Shown here: in pieces, positions 1 to 6,056 of the stretch
Layout: every line of letters begins with the position of its first letter
How positions within the stretch are numbered: the first letter of the stretch is position 1
Assembly: GCA_002687255.1 (NCBI GenBank)
Contig: NYZR01000039.1
Coordinates: forward strand, 1 to 6,056
DNA: 6,056 nt
Source: Candidatus Pacearchaeota archaeon
Lineage (GTDB): Archaea; Nanobdellota; Nanobdellia; Pacearchaeales; GW2011-AR1
Direction of reading: 5' to 3'
Notes under the pieces: model-generated
The model's database searches: none
What the model was told of the DNA's origin: nothing
Seen by the model: only the letters and a program-made list of their open reading frames with translations
Translations under genes and position numbers: made by a program

Positions 1-1812
1 AATCCTGAAATGGTGGCCCAACGACTGGGTGTTCTGGCAGACATTGCGATACTGGACCGCATCACAGGACAGAGTATTACCAAAGAAGCAGTGGATTATG
101 CTCGAAACCGTCATAATTTAATCTCTGAGGCAGGTTTGGACGAGGAAGAAAGCGCGGAGGACAACTTCGTGCTAGAGGCCGCTGCGAGGGCGGGTATAAG
201 CGAGGAGGACCTCCTCAGTGCCAATGCCCACAACTCTGCCTTCCTTATTCCAAACCCGATTAGGGCGGTGTTCTCTGAGAACTTCATGGTGGACGGGTAC
301 GTCAATAGCGTGACGGTTTCTTTCCAGAAGTTCTCTCCAGAGATGATCCCCACGGTGGCAATAGTGGACATCTCTATGCACGCCATCTATCAGGGCTTTG
401 CCCGCAAGAAGACCATCTTCAGCGACCTGTTGAAGATGCAAGCGTCTGAACGGTACCCCCCACCGGACGGCGAGGAGGGGGACCCACTGGCAGATGATCG
501 GAAGGCCCCCGCAGCCACCTTCGCATCCAATCTGCAAGAGATCGGCGCTCGGCACCCACGGGTGCTCACAGGCATCGACCATTCCCCCCCACAATCAGAG
601 GGTTGGATGGACGCCGCTGGAGACGTGGCCGACGCCGTCGTCGCCGGTCTTACGTTCGGTTTCTTTGGCTCGACCGATGGTCTCGGTGATAATAAGATTC
701 CTAGTCCGTCCTATACAAGGTTGAGCAAGCACAAGAAGGTAGAAGGCACTACCAACAGTTTCAAAATGCAAGATGGAATCACCTTTACACCAATGTCCTA
801 CTTTGGGGAGGGCACCCGTGCCTTGGGAACGGACCAGTCCTCCGAGAGTCTCGGTCCTCATATAAAGAGGAATATAGGCAAAAGTACCGATTACATTAGC
901 AACCTTTCAGCGGAGACCCACATGGGGTTGTCTATTCGTGCTCGACTGAGGGCTACCTCCAAGCCGTTGTTGGAGCGGCTTGTTGGAGGAGGCGAGGGGG
1001 GCATGACGGACCCTAACAACAACCCTTACGTCTCCAGTAGTGCGTTCTTCGTTAGTTGGTCCGCCGAGAGGCGTAAAGAACTGTTTGCTATTGGATTGGA
1101 AAACAGTAGGGTTACGGGCGGCGAACGGGATACACTCTGGCAGCAGTTTGCTGCAACCTCACCCGCGAACCTGTATACACGCTCGTTTCCCATTATCCAA
1201 CTGCCCGGTCCCGGGGAGCAGAGGTACGGTGACTTCGTGGATATGTACTCGTTTGTCTACAACGACTTGCGAGTCACCAACGATAATTGGATATACTGCG
1301 CTGACTATGAGGGCAATAAGTGGCAAGAAGCCGACACGGCGTACACGCTGGCGTCAGGTTTCTACATTGGGGATGATCCTTTCCCCGAGACCCTCACCAT
1401 TGCGGCCAGTGTCGGTAACGGTCATGTCGATTATCCTGTGGAGTACCAGATGAGGCTACTCTTCCGTACTTTCCTGCGCTACCGCGAGCCTACAAACGAT
1501 CAGTCTTACACTGTCAGTGACACCGGTTGGCTGGCGATTCATCCTCGTGACGAGAACACCCAGTTGATGAAGGAAGGGGACAACTTCATCGTTGCGAACA
1601 ACAGGGACACTGCTTTAAATGGTGATCTAGCAGGCGTCAACGTCGGTACCGGTCTGGATAGTGCCTACCCATGGTTGACCGATCTTGATACGAATCTACA
1701 CTTTGATGGACAACTGGATGGCGCCAGTAGCGGGGCCTCAGGCACTAAGTATTTGCGAGGAGATCATTCACCGGATGGCCGGTGGATCACTAGCGAGGGG
1801 ATTGTCACCTGA
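1..1812 (+). CDS. Large phage tail/baseplate protein, 5' end missing
   Basis: The reading frame is already open at base 1. The first ATG (base 10) has no ribosome binding site in the nine visible upstream bases, so the true start probably lies outside the window; residues here are counted from that ATG (600 aa). I do not recognise the whole protein. Residues 84-136 (PIRAVFSENF then a Tyr-rich strand, a F-x-P turn and a T-V-A-I-V-D-I strand) resemble the beta-barrel of tail-tube-initiator or CIS-tube-like proteins, which often sit just before a LysM protein and a hub; this match is by eye and weak. An acidic stretch lies at 43-52 and a Gly-rich linker at 325-331. The C-terminal third is rich in Trp, Tyr and Asp, with no signal peptide or transmembrane segment visible. 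The stop overlaps the next start by one base (TGATG), so the gene is co-translated with baseplate genes. A structural tail role is inferred mainly from context. It could instead be a tape-measure-adjacent baseplate component or carry an enzymatic domain I cannot see. Confidence 0.6.
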   Translation, partial: NPEMVAQRLGVLADIAILDRITGQSITKEAVDYARNRHNLISEAGLDEEESAEDNFVLEAAARAGISEEDLLSANAHNSAFLIPNPIRAVFSENFMVDGYVNSVTVSFQKFSPEMIPTVAIVDISMHAIYQGFARKKTIFSDLLKMQASERYPPPDGEEGDPLADDRKAPAATFASNLQEIGARHPRVLTGIDHSPPQSEGWMDAAGDVADAVVAGLTFGFFGSTDGLGDNKIPSPSYTRLSKHKKVEGTTNSFKMQDGITFTPMSYFGEGTRALGTDQSSESLGPHIKRNIGKSTDYISNLSAETHMGLSIRARLRATSKPLLERLVGGGEGGMTDPNNNPYVSSSAFFVSWSAERRKELFAIGLENSRVTGGERDTLWQQFAATSPANLYTRSFPIIQLPGPGEQRYGDFVDMYSFVYNDLRVTNDNWIYCADYEGNKWQEADTAYTLASGFYIGDDPFPETLTIAASVGNGHVDYPVEYQMRLLFRTFLRYREPTNDQSYTVSDTGWLAIHPRDENTQLMKEGDNFIVANNRDTALNGDLAGVNVGTGLDSAYPWLTDLDTNLHFDGQLDGASSGASGTKYLRGDHSPDGRWITSEGIVT

Positions 1813-2063
1813 TGGCCCTACTACCCTCTTCTCGTTATTCACAGGTCACCAACGCCTCGGGACTTGCCGTCACACAACGCAAGGCACGCTCTGCGTCTCG
1901 GTATTTAACGGTGCTGTCCAAGTCCGGGCAGACCTTTCAAGAGATCGCTGCTATTCATTTGGGTGACCCCGGGCTCTACTGGCGTGTTGCCGATCTGAAC
2001 CCGCACGTGTCCTACCCTGACGAGATTCCCATGGGGACCCGTCTGCGTTTGCCGCAGGTGTAG
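1812..2063 (+). CDS. Small LysM / tail protein X-like protein
   Basis: This 83-residue protein has a basic N-terminal segment (residues 1-30) followed by a LysM-like core at about 29-81. The core shows the family pattern: a Gly-Gln-Thr-Phe turn (39-42), helix EIAAIHLGDP, then YWRVADLNPHV and a closing IPMGTRLRLP strand. The GDP-x-LYWRVADLNP stretch is typical of small phage tail proteins of the P2 gpX / LysM group. In known phages such proteins join the tail tube to the baseplate hub, and T4 gp53 also carries a LysM-like fold. The gene starts inside the stop codon of its upstream neighbour (TGATG), with a weak purine tract GAGGGG at 1795-1800 spaced 11 nt away, so translation probably depends on coupling. 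The hub gene follows after 2 nt. A tail connector role is more likely than free peptidoglycan binding, since no signal peptide or catalytic domain is present. Confidence 0.85.
   Translation: MALLPSSRYSQVTNASGLAVTQRKARSASRYLTVLSKSGQTFQEIAAIHLGDPGLYWRVADLNPHVSYPDEIPMGTRLRLPQV
2056..2060 (+). promoter_or_regulatory. Ribosome binding site for the hub gene
   Basis: AGGTG lies 5 nt before the GTG at 2066, inside the last codons of the LysM gene. It matches part of the anti-Shine-Dalgarno complement GGAGGTGA. It supports the GTG start over the much later ATG at Met117. Confidence 0.55.
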
Positions 2064-2065
2064 CC

Positions 2066-3250
2066 GTGCCCGTCGTAAACCGACCGCAGCCGAGCACCAC
2101 ACCGCACACAGTAGAGGTGAGCATTGACGGTGTGGGCCTAGACTACAACACCGTAGAGAGGGTAGACATCAGCCTCAAGTCCAACGAGCACGACCTAGCG
2201 GTCCTCACCTTGGCCGGAATCTCCCCACTGTCAATCACGGACTACATAGACCGCCCAATCAAGGTGTCTGTGTCGGTTCCCTACGGCGACGGGTTCACCT
2301 TCTGCGGGTACATCAACCATGTCCGACCGAACCACAAGGCCGCTAGTGGTGAGGTGAACCACAGCCCCTTTCAGGAGGCACACCTGTACTGCCTCGGGGC
2401 CAGTTCGGCAATGCGCGGTAAGAAGAACAAGGTCTGGAACGACTTCACGGTTCTGGACATGGTAGCCGACATGGCCTTTGACTACCACCTCTCTTACTCC
2501 TGCCCCAACAGCACCCCCACCATCCCTCGTCAGGTGCAGAGGGGGAACTCGGACTGGGAGGCCCTTGTCAGGGCGTGTGTCCAGTCAGGTCTGTCCGTAA
2601 ACGTCCATGGCACAGAGATTCATGTATGGAGCCCCCCCGATGCCATACGCTATGGTGCTCCCTCTGCCTCGTTGACCACCATCAAGTCCCCCGAAGGGGC
2701 GTCCTTAGCCCCCGGCCGTATCATGGAGTTCGATGCCTCCTTCGGCACATACCATGCGTACGGTGACTCTAGTAATGAAAGCATCTCTTTGATTGATGAC
2801 ACAGGTATGCTAACAAGTGCGTCATCGGATGACCTCCTCGGGAGAAACTCCTACGGCACAGCCCTGTCCTCGGGATTGGTGAACGTGCTGCCCGTGGAGG
2901 CAACGTCCCTGAAGGACGCCAGACGTAAGTTGGCGGCAACCAAAGCGTACTCCGATGCCTTCGTTGCGACCGTCAGTACCACCGGGGTCGCCGGGGCCAT
3001 CCCCGGTAGTGCAATCCGCATTGACGGGTTCGCCTCTGAGTTCGATGGGGTGTGGCTGGTACGGTCTATGGATATGAAGTTTAATCGAGGGCATTTCATC
3101 ACTGAGTTCACGTTGGGCAGGAGTTCCATGGGCGATGTCTACAGCGGGTACAGCCCGCTGGACGCCTACAGCCCGGCCCCACCACCGCTCCTCCAGACCG
3201 ACCGGTGGAAGGCGTCGTTGAGGAGGTCCCATGTCTACTCAGCCAACTGA
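2066..3250 (+). CDS. Baseplate hub protein, gpD/gp27/VgrG N-domain type
   Basis: This 394-residue protein starts with GTG 2 nt after the LysM gene, with AGGTG at 2056-2060 as ribosome binding site. The first in-frame ATG is at Met117 and would cut off the first beta-barrel. The N-terminal half has strands at about 15-50, then FTFCGYINHVRPNH (77-90), the usual F-x-G-x-I core of hub barrels. Next come a second strand set ending in HLYCLGASSAM (106-116), a VWNDFTVLDMVADMA helix (123-137), and RGNSDWEALVRAC (159-171) with Gly-rich strands after it. The order matches late-control gpD, T4 gp27 and the VgrG N-terminal half, which form a trimeric ring on the tail tube. Residues 280-300 form a Lys/Arg-rich helix, and the C-terminal tail (365-376) is Pro-rich. 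The length fits gp27/gpD rather than full VgrG; the OB-fold half lies in the next gene. The last 20 bases overlap that gene. Confidence 0.85.
   Translation: MPVVNRPQPSTTPHTVEVSIDGVGLDYNTVERVDISLKSNEHDLAVLTLAGISPLSITDYIDRPIKVSVSVPYGDGFTFCGYINHVRPNHKAASGEVNHSPFQEAHLYCLGASSAMRGKKNKVWNDFTVLDMVADMAFDYHLSYSCPNSTPTIPRQVQRGNSDWEALVRACVQSGLSVNVHGTEIHVWSPPDAIRYGAPSASLTTIKSPEGASLAPGRIMEFDASFGTYHAYGDSSNESISLIDDTGMLTSASSDDLLGRNSYGTALSSGLVNVLPVEATSLKDARRKLAATKAYSDAFVATVSTTGVAGAIPGSAIRIDGFASEFDGVWLVRSMDMKFNRGHFITEFTLGRSSMGDVYSGYSPLDAYSPAPPPLLQTDRWKASLRRSHVYSAN
3221..3226 (+). promoter_or_regulatory. Strong ribosome binding site for the spike/fibre gene
   Basis: AGGAGG lies 4 nt before the ATG at 3231 and inside the coding sequence of the hub gene. 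It fixes the start of the fibre gene so that the two genes share 20 bases. It is one of the two best Shine-Dalgarno matches in the window, which fits the need for a structural protein in quantity. Confidence 0.8.
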
Positions 3251-5900
3251 CTCTTTATACAACTCCTATGCTCAGATTCACCGGGCAGTAGTCCAGTACT
3301 CCAGCACTTCCACGGGAGAGATTCAGGTAGTCATCCCGTCGGTGACGGGACTCACCACCTCGGTACCTGTCTCCTACTTCGGTAGGGAGGCTCACCCCTT
3401 TGAGAACGACTGGGTGGTACCCAACGTGGGGTCCTCCATCGTGGTCTGCCGTGAAGACGAGGACTACACCAGCGTCTACTGGATGAACACCACCTACAAC
3501 CCGGTGCGTGCTGACGTAGGTGAGGTGAACCCCACAGACTACAACTTCGGTCCCGCAGACTCAGAGTCAATCTTCGAACTGTCCGACTGGGCAGGCCATC
3601 CCACATCTGCGGGCCTGTACTTGGGCTCCATCTACATGGGGTACCACACAGGCTCCAACGGGTCTGCCGGTTGGAGGACCTACATGGACTACACCGGGAA
3701 GTTCTACCTCGGTGGTACCAGTGGGTCTCTTCAGTGGGACGGTACAAATCTTGCCATCACGGGGTCTATCACTATCGCAGGATCGTCTTCAGCACTGGTA
3801 GAGGATGAAATCGCAAACTCTGAATTGGCTGGAGCCGCAGGCCGCACACATATCGGCTTGCCTAATGTGGAGAACCTGAACGCTACGGCGATCCGAGAGG
3901 GAACCACGCAGACCCACGTGGGCTTACCGAATGTCTCTAACCTAGACCCCGAAGCCCAAGCCGTGGCCGGTATGACAACCGCTGACGTTGAGATCACCGA
4001 TGGGCACATCCGGGCAGGACAAACCGCTTTCAACAGTGGTACAGGGTTCTTCTTGGGTAAGACCACTAGCACTGTACCGAAGTTCTCCGTGGGTAGTTCT
4101 GACAACTACATGACATGGGACGGTTCGGCACTCAACGTCAAGGGCAGCATCCGTATTACAGGATCATCTACGACCCTGACCGAGGATAATACTCTCAACA
4201 TCAACACGGATGCTAGTGATGTTGAACTTGAGAACGTCTCTAACCTAGGCCCACAGGGGCAAGCAGAAGCCGGATTGATCATAGGTACCGAGATCACTGG
4301 TGGGGGCATCACGTTGGATGGAGGTGGTGTTATCAAAGGTGGTCAGACGGGGTATGACTCGGGCACCGGGTTCTTCCTCGGCTATTCCAGTGGGTACAAG
4401 TTCTCTATTGGCAATGCTGGCGGCAACAAACTCACATGGGATGGTTCAGCACTGACCATCAAGGGGGACCTCACTGCTGGAACGATTGGTATAGGCACCA
4501 ACAGTGAGTTCTCAGTAGCCTCAAATGGGCAGTGGACTGTTGGGCCAAACGGCACTACGAAACTACGAGTGCAGCCCAGCGTGTCCAGCAACTTCATCTT
4601 TAATAACGCAGCAGCCCTTGAGTTCTACGAAGGCTCTACGGTGTATGGCTACATACAAGGTGATACACAAGCCATCAATCTGTTTGGAGGGTCTGCCACC
4701 TTGACCGGCGTCCTCATGGGGTCAAGCGACAACTACGTTGGGGTCTTCCAAGAGTGGACCGGTAAGACCTACGGCGTTGTCTTGACGGCTGTTGCGTCAG
4801 GTCACAACAAGATTCTGCTGAACGCCACTACGGGTGTAGAGATTTCCTCCCAGTCGGGGACTCCCCCTACAGGGGGCACGCTGTACAACCATAACGGAGT
4901 CCTCAAGTGGAACGGGACTGATTTAACAGAAGTCGATGGCGGTAATGCTGCTACTGCGGGTAGTGCAACTACTGCAACTACCGCAACTAACGCCAATAAT
5001 GTGGCGGTGACTCTCAACTCTAGCACCAATGGTAACTATGCAGTACCCTTCCTATATCTCGATGCTAATGCGGATTTTGCTTATATCCAACGGGATTCCA
5101 GCCTTACTTATAATCCTAATTCCAACAGATTCAGTGCTTCTGGATATTATGCTGGTACTAGTAGTGCGACTTCGATACCATTTAAATCCACTAATACTAA
5201 TACTTCTTATACCGGCACTATGAATCAACTGTGGTGTTATAGGACTGGCTCTCAATACTTCTTTGCTCGGTGGTACTCGGGACCCTCAGGTTACGCTGAC
5301 TCTGAGTTTAAGTTTTATGGTAGTGGTTGGGCATATGCGGATAGTGGTTGGGATACACCGGCTACCGACTATGCCGAGTACTTTGAGTGGGAGGATGGCA
5401 ATCCATCTGATGAAGATCGTCGGGGGATTTGCGTAACGCTTGTTGGTAATAAGATTAGGCCCGCAGTTGAAGGTGAAGAGATCGTAGGAGTCGTTTCGGC
5501 TGTTCCGGGGTTTGTTGGCGGTTCCCAAGACGGCCAATGGCAAGACAAGTATTTGCGTGACGATTACAGGTCGTACATTTTGGAAGATGTTGAAATGGTT
5601 TGTTGGACAACAGTGGAGGAAGGGGTAGGGGAAGAGGATGCTGATCATTCTTACCCTGTCGATTCTGTTCCTGAAGGAGTTGTTGTTCCTGACGATGCCG
5701 TGCAGTACACTTCGGCAGAGCGTATTCGGAATCCTGATTGGGATGAATCATTGGAGTATGTGGCACGGAGGGAACGGAAAGAGTGGTCACCTATTGGGAT
5801 GATGGGTCAGTTGCGTATGCGTAAGGGGCAGCCCACTAGGTCATCTTGGGTCAAGATACGGGATATTTCTGATTCTGTTGAAGAATGGCTGGTCCGGTAG
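3231..5900 (+). CDS. OB-fold spike / tail fibre fusion with Peptidase_G2 C-terminal chaperone
   Basis: This 889-residue protein begins at an ATG with AGGAGG at 3221-3226, inside the end of the hub gene. Residues 16-90 look like a gp5/VgrG-type OB-fold: HRAVVQY, GEIQVVIPSVTG, then NDWVVPNVGSSIVVCRE and DEDYTSVYWM. About 150-447 is a repetitive beta-rich body, with W-D-G modules at Trp169, Trp296 and Trp403, a later W-N-G at 560-562, SGTGFFLG at 269-276 and 377-384, and GLPNV at 209-213 and 230-234. Residues 571-590 are an Ala/Thr linker common in fibre shafts. About 600-700 is Tyr/Ser/Asn-rich and may be the receptor-binding tip. From about 710 a Peptidase_G2 (IMC-like) domain is clear: TDYAEYFEWEDGN (712-724), GNKIRPA, EEIVGVVSAVPGFVG (749-763), DKYLRDDYR (772-780) and RRERKEWSPIGMMGQL (846-861). 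In phi29 gp12 this domain assists trimerisation and is then self-cleaved; the same is inferred here, giving a mature fibre of about 710 residues. Base and codon use change strongly along the gene. Confidence 0.9.
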   Translation: MSTQPTDSLYNSYAQIHRAVVQYSSTSTGEIQVVIPSVTGLTTSVPVSYFGREAHPFENDWVVPNVGSSIVVCREDEDYTSVYWMNTTYNPVRADVGEVNPTDYNFGPADSESIFELSDWAGHPTSAGLYLGSIYMGYHTGSNGSAGWRTYMDYTGKFYLGGTSGSLQWDGTNLAITGSITIAGSSSALVEDEIANSELAGAAGRTHIGLPNVENLNATAIREGTTQTHVGLPNVSNLDPEAQAVAGMTTADVEITDGHIRAGQTAFNSGTGFFLGKTTSTVPKFSVGSSDNYMTWDGSALNVKGSIRITGSSTTLTEDNTLNINTDASDVELENVSNLGPQGQAEAGLIIGTEITGGGITLDGGGVIKGGQTGYDSGTGFFLGYSSGYKFSIGNAGGNKLTWDGSALTIKGDLTAGTIGIGTNSEFSVASNGQWTVGPNGTTKLRVQPSVSSNFIFNNAAALEFYEGSTVYGYIQGDTQAINLFGGSATLTGVLMGSSDNYVGVFQEWTGKTYGVVLTAVASGHNKILLNATTGVEISSQSGTPPTGGTLYNHNGVLKWNGTDLTEVDGGNAATAGSATTATTATNANNVAVTLNSSTNGNYAVPFLYLDANADFAYIQRDSSLTYNPNSNRFSASGYYAGTSSATSIPFKSTNTNTSYTGTMNQLWCYRTGSQYFFARWYSGPSGYADSEFKFYGSGWAYADSGWDTPATDYAEYFEWEDGNPSDEDRRGICVTLVGNKIRPAVEGEEIVGVVSAVPGFVGGSQDGQWQDKYLRDDYRSYILEDVEMVCWTTVEEGVGEEDADHSYPVDSVPEGVVVPDDAVQYTSAERIRNPDWDESLEYVARRERKEWSPIGMMGQLRMRKGQPTRSSWVKIRDISDSVEEWLVR
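3849..3957 (+). repeat. Paired H-x-G-L-P-N-V fibre motifs
   Basis: Residues 207-242 of the fibre protein hold two copies of a short motif, HIGLPNVENL and HVGLPNVSNL, 22 residues apart. A degenerate third copy, VELENVSNL, is at residues 331-339 (about 4221-4247). The motif resembles the V-G-L-x-N-V-x-N repeat found in many tail fibres. The copies are diverged in DNA, so the repeat is a protein-level one. Confidence 0.75.
4008..4470 (+). repeat. Two diverged copies of a fibre module (G-Q-T ... SGTGFFLG ... WDGSAL ... KG)
   Basis: Residues 260-306 and 368-413 of the fibre protein share the order I-R/K-x-G-Q-T, SGTGFFLG, K-F-S-V/I-G, T-W-D-G-S-A-L and a closing K-G. A shorter related copy (F-Y-L-G, then L-Q-W-D-G-T-N-L, I-T-G-S-I) lies earlier, at residues 158-182. 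The copies differ at many DNA positions, so they look like old internal duplications rather than recent ones. Such modules usually form successive beta-prism or beta-helix turns of a trimeric fibre. Confidence 0.75.
4965..4991 (+). repeat. Triple 9-bp tandem repeat in the fibre linker
   Basis: Three adjacent 9-bp units (gcaactact, gcaactacc, gcaactaac) encode Ala-Thr-Thr, Ala-Thr-Thr and Ala-Thr-Asn within the Ala/Thr-rich segment at residues 571-590. Such segments are common in tail-fibre shafts. The repeat sits just before the part of the gene that turns AT-rich. Confidence 0.85.
5358..5897 (+). other. Peptidase_G2-type autoproteolytic C-terminal chaperone domain (within the fibre gene)
   Basis: Residues 710-889 of the fibre protein. 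The conserved anchors run in the expected order: D-Y-A-E with E-W-x-D-G-N (713-724), a V-T-L strand with G-N-K-I (736-742), E-I-V-G-V-V-S (750-756), the Y-L-R-D-D/Y core (774-779), then R-E-R-K-E-W-x-x-I-G-M-M-G-Q (847-860) close to the C-terminus. By analogy with phi29 gp12, cleavage is expected close to the D-Y-A-E motif; the exact bond cannot be set from sequence alone. The motif is intact, so I infer it is active. It is not the S74/endosialidase-type chaperone, whose S-D-x-R-x-K signature is absent. Confidence 0.85.
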
Positions 5901-5959
5901 CAGTATGTATAGACTAAACTATAGGCAGTCAAATCAAGGATAGCCACATTGGAGGCATC
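5901..5959 (+). other. Intergenic gap with AT-rich inverted repeat between fibre and endolysin genes
   Basis: This 59-nt stretch is the only gap of note in the window. Around 5907-5925 it holds TATAG-ACTAAA-CTATA, a 5-bp inverted repeat with a 6-nt loop. It is too weak, and lacks the T-run, for a factor-independent terminator. The end CTATAGGCAG looks somewhat like the 3' half of a T7-type promoter, and TATAGA could serve as a -10 box. A promoter for the lysis gene is possible but not shown. Confidence 0.3.
5951..5955 (+). promoter_or_regulatory. Ribosome binding site for the endolysin-like gene
   Basis: GGAGG lies 4 nt before the GTG at 5960. It supports GTG as the true start and independent (not coupled) translation of this gene. 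Confidence 0.75.
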
Positions 5960-6056
5960 GTGAGTATACCAACAACCAGTAGCAGGGTAGACCTGTCACT
6001 ACTTCATCCGCGCTTTAAGAAGCGTCTGGAAGCGTTCTTCGATGACCCGAGGATCA
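5960..6056 (+). CDS. Start of a probable M15-family endolysin (D-Ala-D-Ala carboxypeptidase-like), 3' end missing
   Basis: Only 32 codons are visible before the window ends. The start is GTG with a strong GGAGG at 5951-5955, four bases upstream. Residues 11-32 (DLSLLHPRFKKRLEAFFDD then PRI) match the usual opening of phage M15-type peptidase endolysins, in which an L-x-P-x-F-x-x-R-L-E-A-F-F segment comes before the zinc-binding catalytic core. The catalytic His and Asp residues lie beyond the window, so the enzyme class rests on this short opening plus its place directly after the tail fibre, where lysis genes often sit. No signal peptide is seen, which suggests release through a holin encoded elsewhere. 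It could also be another protein with an M15-like N-terminus. Confidence 0.6.
   Translation, partial: MSIPTTSSRVDLSLLHPRFKKRLEAFFDDPRI

Noticed and set aside
584..590. Run of seven C (and a second such run near 2632) as a programmed frameshift or slippage site
   Set aside because: The frame continues cleanly through both runs into recognisable or long coding sequence, and there is no alternative-frame product that makes sense.
172..594. 140-codon open frame on the minus strand
   Set aside because: It lies wholly inside the large tail protein gene, has no recognisable domain, and its composition is what the opposite strand of a coding gene gives by chance.
2822..3232. 136-codon open frame on the minus strand opposite the hub gene
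   Set aside because: Its protein is rich in Pro, Arg and Gly with no family pattern, while the plus strand encodes a clear hub protein.
3352..3747. 131-codon minus-strand frame very rich in Arg, Ser and Trp
   Set aside because: The composition mirrors the GC-rich OB-fold coding strand; it has no domain and no context for a divergent gene.
5286..5790. Two overlapping minus-strand frames opposite the Peptidase_G2 domain
   Set aside because: Low-complexity translations, overlapping each other and a strongly conserved coding domain on the plus strand.
5907..5925. Inverted repeat as a transcription terminator
   Set aside because: The stem is only five A/T-rich pairs with one G-C, and no run of T follows on either strand.
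1..6056. CRISPR array, tRNA, insertion sequence, attachment site or defence gene
   Set aside because: I saw no regularly spaced identical repeats, no cloverleaf with CCA-like end, no transposase motif and no terminal inverted repeats. Apart from the one 59-base gap, the window is filled by phage structural and lysis genes.

Overview
The window is a slice of the tail/baseplate and lysis region of a tailed bacteriophage, or of a prophage of one. It holds five co-directional plus-strand genes, packed almost without gaps. The first is cut by the left edge and the last by the right edge. I see no bacterial housekeeping genes, tRNAs, integrase or insertion sequences. The host cannot be named from this window. 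Base composition is mixed, with roughly 59% GC at the start of the fibre gene and about 37% near 5.1-5.2 kb. The gene set does not by itself separate a contractile-tailed from a long non-contractile-tailed phage, though a LysM/tail-X protein, a gp27/gpD-type hub and an OB-fold spike together most resemble a baseplate of the contractile-injection type.

Layout: 1-1812 is the 3' part of a large tail protein I cannot name with certainty. 1812-2063 is a small LysM/tail-protein-X-like protein. 2066-3250 is a baseplate hub protein of the late-control gpD/gp27/VgrG N-domain type. 3231-5900 is an 889-residue protein with an OB-fold spike domain at its N-terminus, a repetitive fibre body, an Ala/Thr-rich linker and a Peptidase_G2-type self-cleaving chaperone at its C-terminus. 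5901-5959 is the only real intergenic gap. From 5960 the start of an M15-type endolysin-like protein runs off the right edge. The first four genes are joined by 1-nt overlap, 2-nt gap and 20-nt overlap, so they almost certainly form one translationally coupled transcript.

How they work together: the LysM-like protein is expected to join the tail tube to the hub, the hub trimer to carry the OB-fold of the next protein, and that protein to run outward from the hub as a trimeric fibre. The C-terminal domain probably drives trimerisation and is then cut off. The endolysin then acts at the end of infection. The most notable points are the apparent fusion of baseplate spike and receptor-binding fibre in one chain, and a sharp change in base and codon use within that gene just after a short tandem repeat. 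That pattern fits exchange of the receptor-binding tip between phages.
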